62,970 nucleotides of DNA from Byssothecium circinans (Eukaryota > Ascomycota > Dothideomycetes > Pleosporales > Massarinaceae), in assembly GCA_010015675.1 (NCBI GenBank), contig ML976990.1, positions 688,246 to 751,215 on the forward strand. The letters run 5' to 3'. The notes beneath the pieces are model-generated. The model was not told the origin of the DNA, searched no databases, and worked only from the letters and a program-made list of their open reading frames with translations. Within the stretch, counting starts at the first letter, position 1; each line of letters starts with the position of its first letter. Position numbers and translations under genes: made by a program. Positions 32,601 to 42,946 of this stretch are shown here, one piece after another.

Positions 32601-35600
32601 CATTATCGGCTAAGTTTCAGGATGCGTATGTTGCTCAGCGTATTGTTGAACTGCCGATGGAGGCCGCAGAGAAGATGATGAAGGCGTGGGATAAAGCGGC
32701 TGCAGAATCGGAAATCTTGCGCACGCGCATCGTCAATGTACCTGGCCGCGGTCTATTTCAGGTCGTCCTCAAGGATGGCCAGCTTTCTCGCGACCATGGC
32801 ACCGATGTTGTAGAGTACCTCAGGATCGATCGTGAAGAGTCGATGGATTTGGGAAAGGCCTTGTTTCGCTACGGCATCATTCGCGATTCAAAGACTGGGA
32901 AAGGGCATATAGCCATCACGATGCATCATGCCGTGTACGATGGGTGGTCGATGCCACTTACCCTAGATCGGGTGAACCGCGCTTTCAACAACCTTGAGAC
33001 GACACGCACGGCGAGCTTCAAGCACTTCATCAAATACCTCTCCCAGCTAGACCCCTCGGTCTCAAGGACATACTGGAAGGAACGCTTGGAGAACGTTTCA
33101 CCGCATCAGTTCCCGCCGTTGCCGTCAAAGGGGTACATCACCCAGGCCGACTCGCTACTAGAGCACTATGTCACCGTACCTACGACATCACAGTCGAAGC
33201 TGACCCTCGCAACCATCATCCGCGGCGCCTGGGCACTCGTTTCCTCCCTCTACATGGGCCACCCCGACATCGTTTTCGGTGAGACACTTACAGGCCGCTC
33301 AGCCTCGGTCCCAGGCATTGAGCAAATCGAAGGCCCCATGATCACCACCGTCCCCATCCGTGTCCAACTCGCCTACAATCGCCCCGTCTCTGAGTTTCTG
33401 TACTCCACCCACAGCCAAACCGTGACGCAAATCCCGCATGAACACCTCGGTCTGCAGAACATCCGCCGCTTGTCACCGGCTGCCCGCGTAGCCTGCGATC
33501 TCCGCACCGGCCTCGTCTTGCACCCTAGAGAAGACGATTCGTGGTCCGCATCGCTTTCCGACGAGGCAAAACCGGCGAACAAATTCCTCCCGACTGATGA
33601 TGAGGAAGCGGCTCGCGAGGCGCTGAAGTTTAATACTTATGCGCTTATGTTGGTGTGTACGTTAGATGAGAATGGTTTCTTGATCATGGCGAGTTTCGAT
33701 TCGAAGTGTATTGAGTCGAAGGTTATGGAGAAGGTGCTTCGGGTGTTGGAAAGAGTTGTCAAGGGGTTCTTGGAGAAGCCCGAGTGTTTGTTGGGGGATC
33801 TGGCGGTGCTGGACGAGGAAGAGGTGAACGATGCTGTGAAGTTAAGGGCGGGTGATGGAATGGCGGAAAGTAAGGAGCTTCCGCAAGCGAACGCCGTATC
33901 GGACGAGAAAGAGTTCAATGGCGGGAAAGGGAAGGTTATGAAGGCTAATGAAGAGAAGCTGAGGGCCCTGCTGGCTAGGATCTTGGGAATGTCGGAACAA
34001 GACATCCATACTAGCGACAGCTTCTTCGAGCTCGGCGGCGATTCCATCAGCGCTATGCGTCTTGTCTCCGAATCAAGGGCGGAAGGTCTCGACATTACGG
34101 TCGCGCAGATCTTCGCCAGTCAGTCGCTTTCACAACTCGCCGCTGGAATCAAGAATGAGAAGGAGGACAAACTCATTGAGGTCCTTGGCCGTATCCTGGG
34201 CTTGGAGAAAGGAGATGTTCGTGCGGAGGATAGCTTCTTCGAGCTGGGAGGCGACTCTATCAGCGCCATGAGGTTGGTCGCTGAGGCGAGGAGTCAGGGG
34301 CTCGACATCACGGTTGCTCAGATCTTTGCTGCGAAGTCGATCGCGGAGCTTGCTGGCGTGGCGAGGGTTTCCTCTCCAGTGGTGATGGGGGATGATGCAG
34401 CGATTGATGCACCGTTCTCGACGCTGGGTGCTGATGCCGGGTTGTTCGGCGCGGATCGCATTCAACCTTTCCTCGCAGATTCGACGTGGGAGATCCAGGA
34501 CATGTATCCCGTGAGACCGTTGCAGAAGGTCGCTGTTGATGGAACGGTGAACCTGCCGAGGTATTCGCTCCGATACGAAGTCATCTCATTCAACAAGCGA
34601 GTGGATGTGAAGAAGTTGGAAAAAGCGTGTCAAGAAGTGGTGAACGAAAACGAGATTTTGCGAACCGTGTTTCTTGAAGAAGAGGGGAAATGTATCAGTA
34701 TCGTGGTGAAAGAGATGCCAGCTCCCTTCGAAGTCAAGACTATACCGACAGGAGAGGAAACCAGCACCTCGATCCAATCCTGGATCGACACCGACATCAA
34801 CCTCCCCAAACCCTACGGTTCCTCATTCATCAGCTTCACGCTCTTCACCTCCCCAGCTCCCGGCACAGACACCCTTGTCTTCCGCATCTCCCATGCCCAA
34901 TACGACGAAATGTGCCTCCCCATCATCTACAACCAACTCGCCGCCCTCTACGCCTCCACCGCCCCGATCCCCAAATCCCTCCCCTTCACCAACCACATCA
35001 ACCACGTCTACCACCGCAACATCCCCCTCGCAATCCCCTACTGGCGTACCCTCCTCCAGAACTCCCGCATGAGCATCTACCGCCCCTCCATCTCCCTCAC
35101 AGACCGCACCTCTGCATCCATCTACCGCGAATTCGACATCTCCGCCCGCCCCAAGGGCATCACCATCGGCTCCCTCCCCACCGCCGCCTGGGCCATCGTC
35201 CTCGCGCGCCGTCTCGGCGTCGCTGACGTCGTGTTCGGCGAGGTTGTCACCGGGCGGAATCTCGGGGTCGAGGGCGCGGATAAGATCGTAGGGCCCACGT
35301 GGCAGTATGCTCCTGTGAGGATTCGGTTCGAGAGGGGGGAGACGTTTCGGGGCGTTTTGGACGCGGTGCAGAGACAGCATGTGGAGAGTGCGGCGTTTGA
35401 GGGCTTGGGGTTGAGCGAGATTGTGGAGTTGTGTACGGAGTGGAATGGGGCGATGGAGGGAGAGGGAGAGGGAGGGGGAGAGAAGGTGGAGTGGTTTGAT
35501 AGCGTGGTGCATCAGGCGCCTAGGGAGTGGGTTGAGGGACTTTCCTTCGGCGGGATTATTAGCAACACCACCACCGCAAACGTCGGCGGGCAAGAAAGAA

Positions 35601-35878
35601 TAGTGGAAGAAGAGGAAGGGGAAGAGGATGAGGAAGTCAAAGCAACTTTCGAAACGCAGTACCCGCACGCAGAACCCCTGCGCGAATGGAAGATTCAGGC
35701 TTTCGTCCTCGAGGACGGGAGGAAATTGGGCATTGAGGTTGTGACGTTTGAGAGTTGGAAGGGTGTGGGTGAGGAAATTGTCGGGGAGATTGGGGAGGTT
35801 TTGGGCGTGTTTTGTGGGGAGGGTGTTGGTGCGGGTGGGGGGGTGGAAGGTTTGGGAGTGGGGGGAGTGGAGGAGTGA
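29677..35878 (+). CDS. Siderophore nonribosomal peptide synthetase, SidD/NPS6 type
   Basis: Two exons, 29677-30291 and 30344-35878, give 2,049 residues. The 52-nt intron (gtgagc to ttgag) joins GSNDE to WAFEV. After a 220-residue N-terminal region come: A domain (about 275-820) with TSGSTGTPKG and NCYGPSE; T1 with GGDSL (about 865); C1 with HHAVYDG (about 1066); T2 and T3, each GGDSI (about 1436 and 1506); and a last C domain with SHAQYDE (about 1720). Aligned by eye to GrsA, the A-domain pocket reads roughly D-V-D-G-A-G-C-V-G. One A domain serving three T domains implies iterative use. The SHxxxD-type last C domain fits fungal terminal cyclising C domains. The product is probably a fusarinine- or coprogen-type siderophore. 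The start is uncertain; the frame is open upstream. Confidence 0.88.
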
Positions 35879-37073
35879 GAGTGTGTGGGGGGCTGGGGGC
35901 TGGGGGTGGTGTGGCTAGTCCTTTAGAGAGATATGTAGAGGAGGAGAGGAGGAGGATGTGTAAGGGGCGATATAGGTTGGCATGCAAGGATTTTGAGGAG
36001 CTGAGGGAAGTTGTTATATAGGGTCGGCATAGTTAAGTTTGAAGATTTTAGATTTTTGGTAGGAAATCGTTCTTCTGTTGCTGCGGTCCTAGTACTTGGG
36101 AATGAAGTTTTGCGTTTTAGTTAGATGGCATGTGAGGAGGTGAGGTACTACGTAGCAGTTTTTATAGGACCGCGCAAAGGTGTTATACCTTAAGGCAATT
36201 CTGGAACCCTAGAAAGCCATACACAATAGTGAAACTCTGCCAAAACAGCACAACTCAACACAGCTGAGATGCACACGATTAGCTAGATTGATAACCGACC
36301 GTGTCCTTGAAGTCTCGACATTGAAAGTTTGTTTCAAGGAAACTGTAAGCCAAAGTTTTATATAGCGTAGCGGCTGTGCGGGGTTCTATCCGCTTTCCCA
36401 TACTCCGCCATGGAAGGGGTGAGGGCGAGGTATGGAAGTGTACTATGTTATTTGGCTGCGGTGTTGGCATATATATCCTCGGTGTTGGATGATTGGTCAG
36501 ACAGCCTCCGCTGGGGGGGATCCTGGTTGATGTAGTAGTAGTAGCGCGAGAGTTAAAGAGCTGAGTTGTTGTAGTAACTCAGGACCGCGTCACTCGTGGT
36601 CTGCTTCTGGCAAAGCACCAAGCCAAGCTGCCCTACATACCTTCTAATAAGGTGGAGACGCACTGGACTGGAACCCGTAGTTGGAGGGGCCATTTAGGTA
36701 AGGGAGGTGCGTTTAGTATATACCAATTTAAACGCCCCTTATCTTAATAAAAACTATAGTACAGCAATAGCACACCGAACTCGAACAATTAAAAGCTGTC
36801 TAGATTTCCTCTTCTCGACACGAGAAGTAGGGGGGAGAAGCTAATGCAATGCAAGATAACGTCCCAGTCCGAATAAAGTTACCAAGGACTGGAATTTCGC
36901 AAGGGCAAATTACATAAACGCCTACACACCTGATGAAGCTTTGTACAAAGAGAATGATAACATTCCAATGTCAACCAGCAATGCAGCTGCAGTGCATGAG
37001 AAGGAAACTGAATCCCAGACCCTTATTATTTAATTTACCTGCCATTCCAACTCCGGGGTCCCAATGCTCCTTC
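35879..37073. other. Convergent intergenic region
   Basis: The space between the NRPS stop and the stop of the LVRW-motif gene. The first 130 bases are G-rich and continue the NRPS codon style. No gene is supported in the rest. AT-rich stretches lie near 36720-36780. Confidence 0.5.
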
Positions 37074-38693
37074 TCAGTCTTGAACAGCATCCGTTTTCTT
37101 CCGACTCACCCATTTCACGAGGTCATCAACGTCATCGTGCGTTAACGCAGCATCCCCCTTCTTCTTCTTCTTCGTCTTCGTCTTCGCTGGCTCCGTCTGC
37201 GGTACCTCATCCTTCAACCGACTCCCCTTGCCGGAAGTAGCAGCCGTGCCTTTTTTTGACGCAAGCGGGCGTTCGACATCCGACTCCCCGCTCGTGTCAT
37301 CCTTACTCGTAACCCAACGCACAAGCTCTTCCGTATCTTCGTCATCTGACGAAGAAGCAAGCGAAGAAGTGGAAGAAGAGAGACCGGTACCGCTATCAAG
37401 AAGAGGTGGAGTTTTCGAGGATGGTGCTAAAGGATCGAAGGAGTTAGGCACGGGACCTGCGTTTGGGCCTTCTTTGCGGGAAATCCAGCGCACGAGGTCG
37501 TCGACATCGTCTTGGTCCATGGTTTGTTTTCGGTGTCTCGTGGGGTCTTGGGCTTCGGAGTCGGATTCTGTGGACGCGTCACTGTAGCTGTACCTATGGT
37601 CGAGCGGGGACTGTTCTTCTTCTTGACCTTCCTTATGGCCGCCCTTTGCTGTAGTTGGAGGTGGGGATTTCGAGGTATGTTGTGATTGTGAATTCCATAC
37701 TGTATCCGGTGCTTCTTTACGGCTTATCCATCGCACGAGATCTTCAACATCCGAGTGCCCTAGACTTTCACAATCGGAGACATCCTCTTTTGTTGATTTG
37801 TCAGGCGCGTTGGGATGAGATTTGTGGACGCGGGCTTCGCCGTCCGAAGGCGGATCACGCCGACTGACCCATCGTACCAAGTCCTCGATATCAGAATGAT
37901 CAATATCCTCGCTTCCTCTCCTACCCCTCTCATCATCATCCCCCAAATCTGACGAACTGCTATGATGCGCGACCTTTCCCTCCTTCACCGTCCCCATGGT
38001 AGGCACATCTTTACTCCCCAGCCTCTTCAACCGGCCTCCCATCCTCTTCATCACGCCCTTTTCCTCTTTCTCCGGCGTCTTCGGTCTCCGTCCTTCGAAA
38101 TCTTTCTTCCATTTCCGCTCGGCTTCTTCCTTCTCTTTCTTCTCCTTCTGCATGTTCTGCTCGATATGCGAGTTGAAGAGCATCGATCTTAAGCTTTGAA
38201 ACCTCGTGAGTTGTGGGTGCTTTGTACCTGTGACTCCAGGGCGTGAAGACGACGACGACGATGATGATGACGACGACGAAGACACAGCAGCAGACGAAGA
38301 GGGGATGTGGTCGCGATTGGTGGAATTCAAAAGCGCAGCTTTTGCTTTGTGCAGGTGGGAAGCCGCGGGGGTATTAGCAGCAGCAGCAGCCGTAGCTGTA
38401 TTCTCGGCCCGCAGATTTCCTCTCTCTCGAGTGTCTTTACCTTTGCCGGAAAGGCTAGCCTGGGTGTTAAAATCGTGGTCCAATTCGACGTCGTCGGTTT
38501 CGTCCTCGCTGCTCGACTGGTTCTCGTCCAAGCCCAAGTCGTCCAAGATACGCGTAACCTGCGGACTCAACAATCCTGATTGCCTTATCTCTTCTTCGTT
38601 GCTGTTGAGCGTGGAATGACTACCTCCTCTCCCTCCTTCTCCTCCTATTTCTGACGCTCTTCCCCGCGGCGGTAGGTCAAAGTATGACGCCAT
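37074..38693 (-). CDS. Disordered protein with five acidic-LVRW motifs
   Basis: Single exon, 539 residues; I do not recognise the family. Most of it is Ser-, Lys- and acid-rich and likely disordered, with a poly-Ser run (about 138-150) and a charged helix (about 181-202). Five copies of D-[DE]-x-[ED]-[DE]-LV-[RK]-W-[VI]-[ST], most ending in S-R-[RK], sit at about 268-279, 315-326, 395-406, 452-464 and 521-532. The last is almost at the C-terminus. Spacing is 47-80 residues and the linkers are not conserved. This is the pattern of a repeated short linear motif for binding a partner. There is no signal peptide or membrane span. It is not obviously linked to the siderophore genes. Confidence 0.8.
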   Translation of the reverse strand: MASYFDLPPRGRASEIGGEGGRGGSHSTLNSNEEEIRQSGLLSPQVTRILDDLGLDENQSSSEDETDDVELDHDFNTQASLSGKGKDTRERGNLRAENTATAAAAANTPAASHLHKAKAALLNSTNRDHIPSSSAAVSSSSSSSSSSSSSRPGVTGTKHPQLTRFQSLRSMLFNSHIEQNMQKEKKEKEEAERKWKKDFEGRRPKTPEKEEKGVMKRMGGRLKRLGSKDVPTMGTVKEGKVAHHSSSSDLGDDDERGRRGSEDIDHSDIEDLVRWVSRRDPPSDGEARVHKSHPNAPDKSTKEDVSDCESLGHSDVEDLVRWISRKEAPDTVWNSQSQHTSKSPPPTTAKGGHKEGQEEEQSPLDHRYSYSDASTESDSEAQDPTRHRKQTMDQDDVDDLVRWISRKEGPNAGPVPNSFDPLAPSSKTPPLLDSGTGLSSSTSSLASSSDDEDTEELVRWVTSKDDTSGESDVERPLASKKGTAATSGKGSRLKDEVPQTEPAKTKTKKKKKGDAALTHDDVDDLVKWVSRKKTDAVQD

Positions 38694-39016
38694 GACTGGA
38701 TTGTGGATGATGTGGACAAAGGTGGCTGCGGGAAGGTGTGGAGTGTTGGAGGCCCGTCAAATAGCACTTTCTGGTGAATAAGAAGGGCTGGTGGGTGAGA
38801 ATGACACGTGCCGTTATAATGGTTGGGAAAGGCGGGGTTGGCGAGGGAGGTAGCATGACGATGGTGGCGTTTGACGGCTGTGATTGGTTGGGAAGGCTGA
38901 TTCAGCCGCTAGCCTGCACTCTAGTTTCGGGACTTTTTATGTGCTTGAGGCTCGGATTTCTGGGCATCGGCTCCTGTGATCGAGGAACTGGGGAATGAAT
39001 GTACCAAGGTACCACA

Positions 39017-39149
39017 GTACAATGGGTGACTTTCAGAACTAATTAGGTCACATGCTCGGCAAGATCCCAGTTTTGGCCAATCAACGATAGATTGTCGTAC
39101 AATTTACCGAGCACGTGACGGAATTAGTTCTGAAAGTTGCCCTTTGCAC
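39017..39149. mobile_element. MITE-like foldback element
   Basis: Arms of 46 nt (39017-39062 and 39104-39149) are inverted copies with about 85% identity around a 41-nt spacer. The best-matched core is ctttcagaactaatt. The right arm contains CACGTG; the left has CACATG in its place. The size and the lack of coding sequence suit a non-autonomous foldback or MITE. No clear target-site duplication is visible, so mobility is inferred. Confidence 0.55.
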
Positions 39150-39993
39150 AAAGGCTTTGAAAAGTGAGGCCTCGTGTAATCAAGCCTTTCTCCGTGAGAA
39201 GTCATGCAGATCCATTGAGACAGGTAATTTATCATGACACAATATATGTGCCCTTTTTGGACTGAAGTGGTTCAACCGGAATTTTGAATTGAGATGCGAT
39301 CGAAATGTATGCCAGACGATGCGCCCGAAGTGGACGTATGTTGGTCACGTGATTTTAACTCGCTGTCAACTCCAGATGTCAGGTGCTGATGCCGACTTAG
39401 AAACGGCAGGAGATATTACAGCTTCATGATGAATGAAGGATCGAACAAGATATGTCTCTTTATAAGCGATACTGTAGATTGAAGACTCGTTAAGTGGAGT
39501 AAGAAGGACGCCCTCGATGCGATGGTTGCTGAAGGATCGAGATCGAGACGCATGCACCTTTACACAAACGTAGTAGCAATAGCAATAAGCCGGACCGGTG
39601 AGTTGTGAATTTAGAATGCAAATCGTGGATTTAAAATACGTACCGGATCAATCCGCGGTTCTCGGGTGCAGCGAGCGCACACCGCTACATCGCCCCCGAG
39701 GTATATCTCTTGTTAGCTCCACGTATTAAGATAAAGCGGAAGATACCTGTAGTTGTGGTTTGGAATACTACTGACGATATATAAAAAGATCAATTTCACT
39801 AGTACTTGCGTTTCGTATTCAATACGGGTAATAACGGAGATGATGGGTGCATAGATTTTATTGAATACAAAAATCTCTTCCTTAACCCTCCACAGCTGTG
39901 GATGAATCAATGAAGAACGCAGCAATGGGCAAGGCAATAAAAAGCACAGGGCATGGAGGGTATAGTGTATAGTGTAGAGGATAGAGGAGGAAA

Positions 39994-40280
39994 CGACTAC
40001 GGATAAGAATGAGACTGAGTGACGACGGCGGAGAGGATAAGGATAGGGCTGAGTGACGACGGCGGATAAGAATAGGGCTGAGTGACGAAGGCGGATAAGA
40101 ACAAGACTGGGTGACGACTACGGAGAAGAACAAGACTGGGCGATGACTGCAAACAAGAACAGGACTGAGTAACGACTACGGATAAGAAAAGGTATGAGTG
40201 ATGACTGCGAGGAAGAACAAGACTGAGTGACGACCGCGGTGAAGAACAAGACTCAGTTAGGACTGGGCAGAGATAGATTG
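39994..40280. repeat. 29-bp minisatellite, about ten degenerate units
   Basis: Tandem units of roughly cgactgcggataagaacaag followed by actgagtga, 29 nt with one 31-nt unit. Copies differ by several substitutions. Period 29 cannot encode a regular peptide repeat in one frame, and short frames across it are artefacts. It lies in the intergenic region. Confidence 0.75.
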
Positions 40281-40969
40281 GCTGACGACTGGAGGTAATA
40301 AGCTATATGAGGCTAGGAAAGTGAAAATAAAAGTGAAGCAAAAGGCCACAGCACACTCAGCAAGCTGAGTATACCGTCTCTTAGACGAACCATCTACCAG
40401 GGTTTCACGCCCGGGATCATCGTCCGCATGCCCTTCTTTACCAGAACACAGCGCGTCCAAAAGCCCGTAGACCCTTGAAAAACGTCATGACAGGTAAAGG
40501 GGAGCCGGTATCCGTCATCGAGAAGCCCCAGCATGCTTCCCAACTAGCCGCTCATGAAGTGTCGGTTCGGAACATACAAGGGTCCTTTAGGAGGTATCGT
40601 GCATGCCCACCGAGAGGGGCATCTTGTTGTCATGCGTTGTGTTGAGTCGTCCAAGGTTCATGAGTTGATGTGGGTGCGGTATTGGAGAGGAAGAAGAGAA
40701 GGGAGAGAGCGAGGTGGAGGTTAAATATACTGCCCCGCGCTAGCGTGAGCACGCTAACCCGAAAGAGAGATAGCCTGGATTGATCCATCCTATCCCTCTA
40801 GCTCCCGCGATAATCCCCCCCTCCCCTCCTTATCTATCTCAATACATCCATCCAATCTCATACATGACGCGCTAGCAACCAGTATCCCCCAACCATACCA
40901 ACCCCATTGATGAACCCAACGCTACCTCACCAAGCCTTTCACCCATCCCCACACCCTCCATCCAAACAC

Positions 40970-42745
40970 TCAAAGCCTCGCCTCATCCACATTCCTCAAA
41001 AACCCCACAAACCACCTCACCCCATCCACATGCCCCTTGATCCCAATCCTCTCATCCACGGTATGAATATTCCCCAACCCATCCTGCTCTCTATCCCACC
41101 CCGGCCCATACCGGAAAATATGCTCGCTCAAGTCCCAGTAATACCTTGTATCCGTGTTCCCCGTCATGATGCCCGGGGCTACGAACAAAGAGTCAGAGTA
41201 CAGCGCTCGCGTAGTCCCTGAGAGGACTTCGTAGGGCGTGAGATCCGAGACGCCGGAGTGGGAAGTGGAAGATTGTGAGGAGAGGAATGTAGGTGTTACA
41301 GGCGCAGGTTCGAGAAGCGTGTCGCGAGCGCGTAGGGTGATGGACGAAGGCGACTCGGTCCCGTTGAAAGGCGTGAGTGTTAGGTTATATTTCCGTGCGA
41401 TTTGCGCGGCGAGAGAGGTGATGTGGTTGAAGACGGCTTTGGAACTTGAACCTACGTTGATGCGGTGGTTCACTGTAAAAGCAGTTCGTTCCGGTAGAGC
41501 GTTTGTTTTCACACCTCCGCTTATGAGGTCCACGGCTACGGACGTCGTGAAGAGATATTTGATTGCTGGTCCGGCTTTCGCTGCTTCTAGGGCTAGATGG
41601 TCTTTTTTGGATTTCTTGGTGCAGGTGTGGGAGTGCTTTTTCTCGCGCTTGTGGAGTAGCTTCTTGAGCGGTTTGGGAAAGTCGGGTGCGTGTTCTGCGC
41701 CACAGTAGAGGAGCGAGAGATACGGGTTCTCCTCGTCCAAATAGGGTTCGTAAGGACTCGACTCAATGAGCGTGATGAGGTCACTCGCGACACCAATCCC
41801 GTTGTGCTTAGGCGGAATACTGGAATGTCCACCCGGCATACGCACAGTAATATCCACATCGACATACCCCTTCTCCGCAACGCCCGGAATGGCCCATTCA
41901 GCGCCCCAATTCTCAAGATTCGCCGCTCCCTCATCAATGATGACAGCGACGCCATGGTGCCCGTATTTCTTCACAAGGGTATCCGAAAGGTGTCTCGCGC
42001 CTTCTTGTCCCGAGATCTCCTCATCAAAGCCAAAAGATAGCACTAGAGTCCTCTGCGGCGAAAATCCGGCTTGAATAAGAGTCTCTACCGCCTCAAGAAT
42101 ACCAATAAGTTGGTTCTTGCAATCGCTGCTCCCGCGTCCCCAGATAAACGTCCCATCGAAATGGCCGCTGAAGGGTGGATGAGTCCATGATCCCACCGTG
42201 CTGTCGGGAACAGGAACGACATCTTGATGTGCCATGAGCACTGTGGGTTTGAGGCTCGGATCCGTACCCGCCCACGTGTATAGCAGCGCATGTGTATTCA
42301 CCTTCTCAAGCTGGAGCGTAGCATGCACAAGTGGAAATGTATTGCTCAAATAATCGGCAAAGGAGTAAAAGATATCCCAGCGTGGGTCCACGCCTACCGG
42401 TCCCAGGTCATCGTAGGATTGAGTCGGGACACGCACTGCACCAGCGAGCCGTTCGATGGTTTTGTTACGGAATGCGGAGGATTGGAGATAGTCGTCTATT
42501 TCGTCTAGCTCTTTGGTGCTGCGTTTTGGGTAAAGTGGTGAAACTTGAGGGCATTTTTGTGATGTGGATGGTGTTTTTTGTGCAGGCTGGTGATGCGCCG
42601 TTGAAGTAAGGTCGACGATGTAATTTCGGAGTAGGAAAATTGTTGCGAGCAGGAATATCGTCAATCGTCTCCAGGGCACACGCTTTGGTGTTGTACCAAG
42701 GTGTGGCACCTCGATGAAGGTCTGTTTCCCCCAATTCTTAGCCAT
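40970..42745 (-). CDS. M20 metallocarboxypeptidase, CPS1-like
   Basis: Zinc peptidase of the M20 family, resembling vacuolar carboxypeptidase S, which trims C-terminal residues from peptides. Single exon, 591 residues. An N-terminal signal anchor (about 28-48) follows a basic segment, so a type II membrane protein reaching the vacuole is likely. Metal ligands and catalytic residues stand in family order: MAHQDVVPV (His173), GRGSSDCKN (Asp208), DEEISG (Glu242/243), IIDEG (Asp271), and a late His in NIHTVDERIG. A lysine-rich insertion lies in the middle (about 365-385). The dimerisation domain carries MPGGHSS. The family call is firm and the exact substrate unknown. Confidence 0.9.
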   Translation of the reverse strand: MAKNWGKQTFIEVPHLGTTPKRVPWRRLTIFLLATIFLLRNYIVDLTSTAHHQPAQKTPSTSQKCPQVSPLYPKRSTKELDEIDDYLQSSAFRNKTIERLAGAVRVPTQSYDDLGPVGVDPRWDIFYSFADYLSNTFPLVHATLQLEKVNTHALLYTWAGTDPSLKPTVLMAHQDVVPVPDSTVGSWTHPPFSGHFDGTFIWGRGSSDCKNQLIGILEAVETLIQAGFSPQRTLVLSFGFDEEISGQEGARHLSDTLVKKYGHHGVAVIIDEGAANLENWGAEWAIPGVAEKGYVDVDITVRMPGGHSSIPPKHNGIGVASDLITLIESSPYEPYLDEENPYLSLLYCGAEHAPDFPKPLKKLLHKREKKHSHTCTKKSKKDHLALEAAKAGPAIKYLFTTSVAVDLISGGVKTNALPERTAFTVNHRINVGSSSKAVFNHITSLAAQIARKYNLTLTPFNGTESPSSITLRARDTLLEPAPVTPTFLSSQSSTSHSGVSDLTPYEVLSGTTRALYSDSLFVAPGIMTGNTDTRYYWDLSEHIFRYGPGWDREQDGLGNIHTVDERIGIKGHVDGVRWFVGFLRNVDEARL

Positions 42746-42946
42746 TGTTGTGACGTGAGGTTTGAGGTTGAAGTTAGGATGAAGATCCGAGGGGCGTTCG
42801 GATAAGACAAAAAGAACAGACTAACCTATTTAGGAAGGTAGAAAGCACACCATCGCTGACGGGTGAGATCGTTGTCGATCTCTATAATTTGTGATTGGGT
42901 ATCGTGAATTGCAAAGAAAATGGATGACAGTATAACAAGTGAATAC

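Larger units (their letters stand above)
38694..40969. other. Repeat-bearing intergenic region
   Basis: The space between the LVRW-motif gene and the carboxypeptidase stop. No gene is supported. It holds the foldback element at 39017-39149 and the 29-bp minisatellite at about 39994-40280. A GC-rich direct-repeat-like stretch lies near 40740-40800. The last 150 bases are a C- and A-rich tract next to the carboxypeptidase 3' end. Confidence 0.5.

Noticed and set aside
34690..35668. Frames of 178 (plus) and 281 (minus) codons inside the NRPS
   Set aside because: They overlap the terminal C domain in other frames; His/Pro- and Gly-rich translations are shadow-frame artefacts.
39882..40133. Minus-strand frame over the minisatellite
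   Set aside because: It is a translation of the 29-bp repeat; the period is not divisible by three and no start context or conservation is visible.
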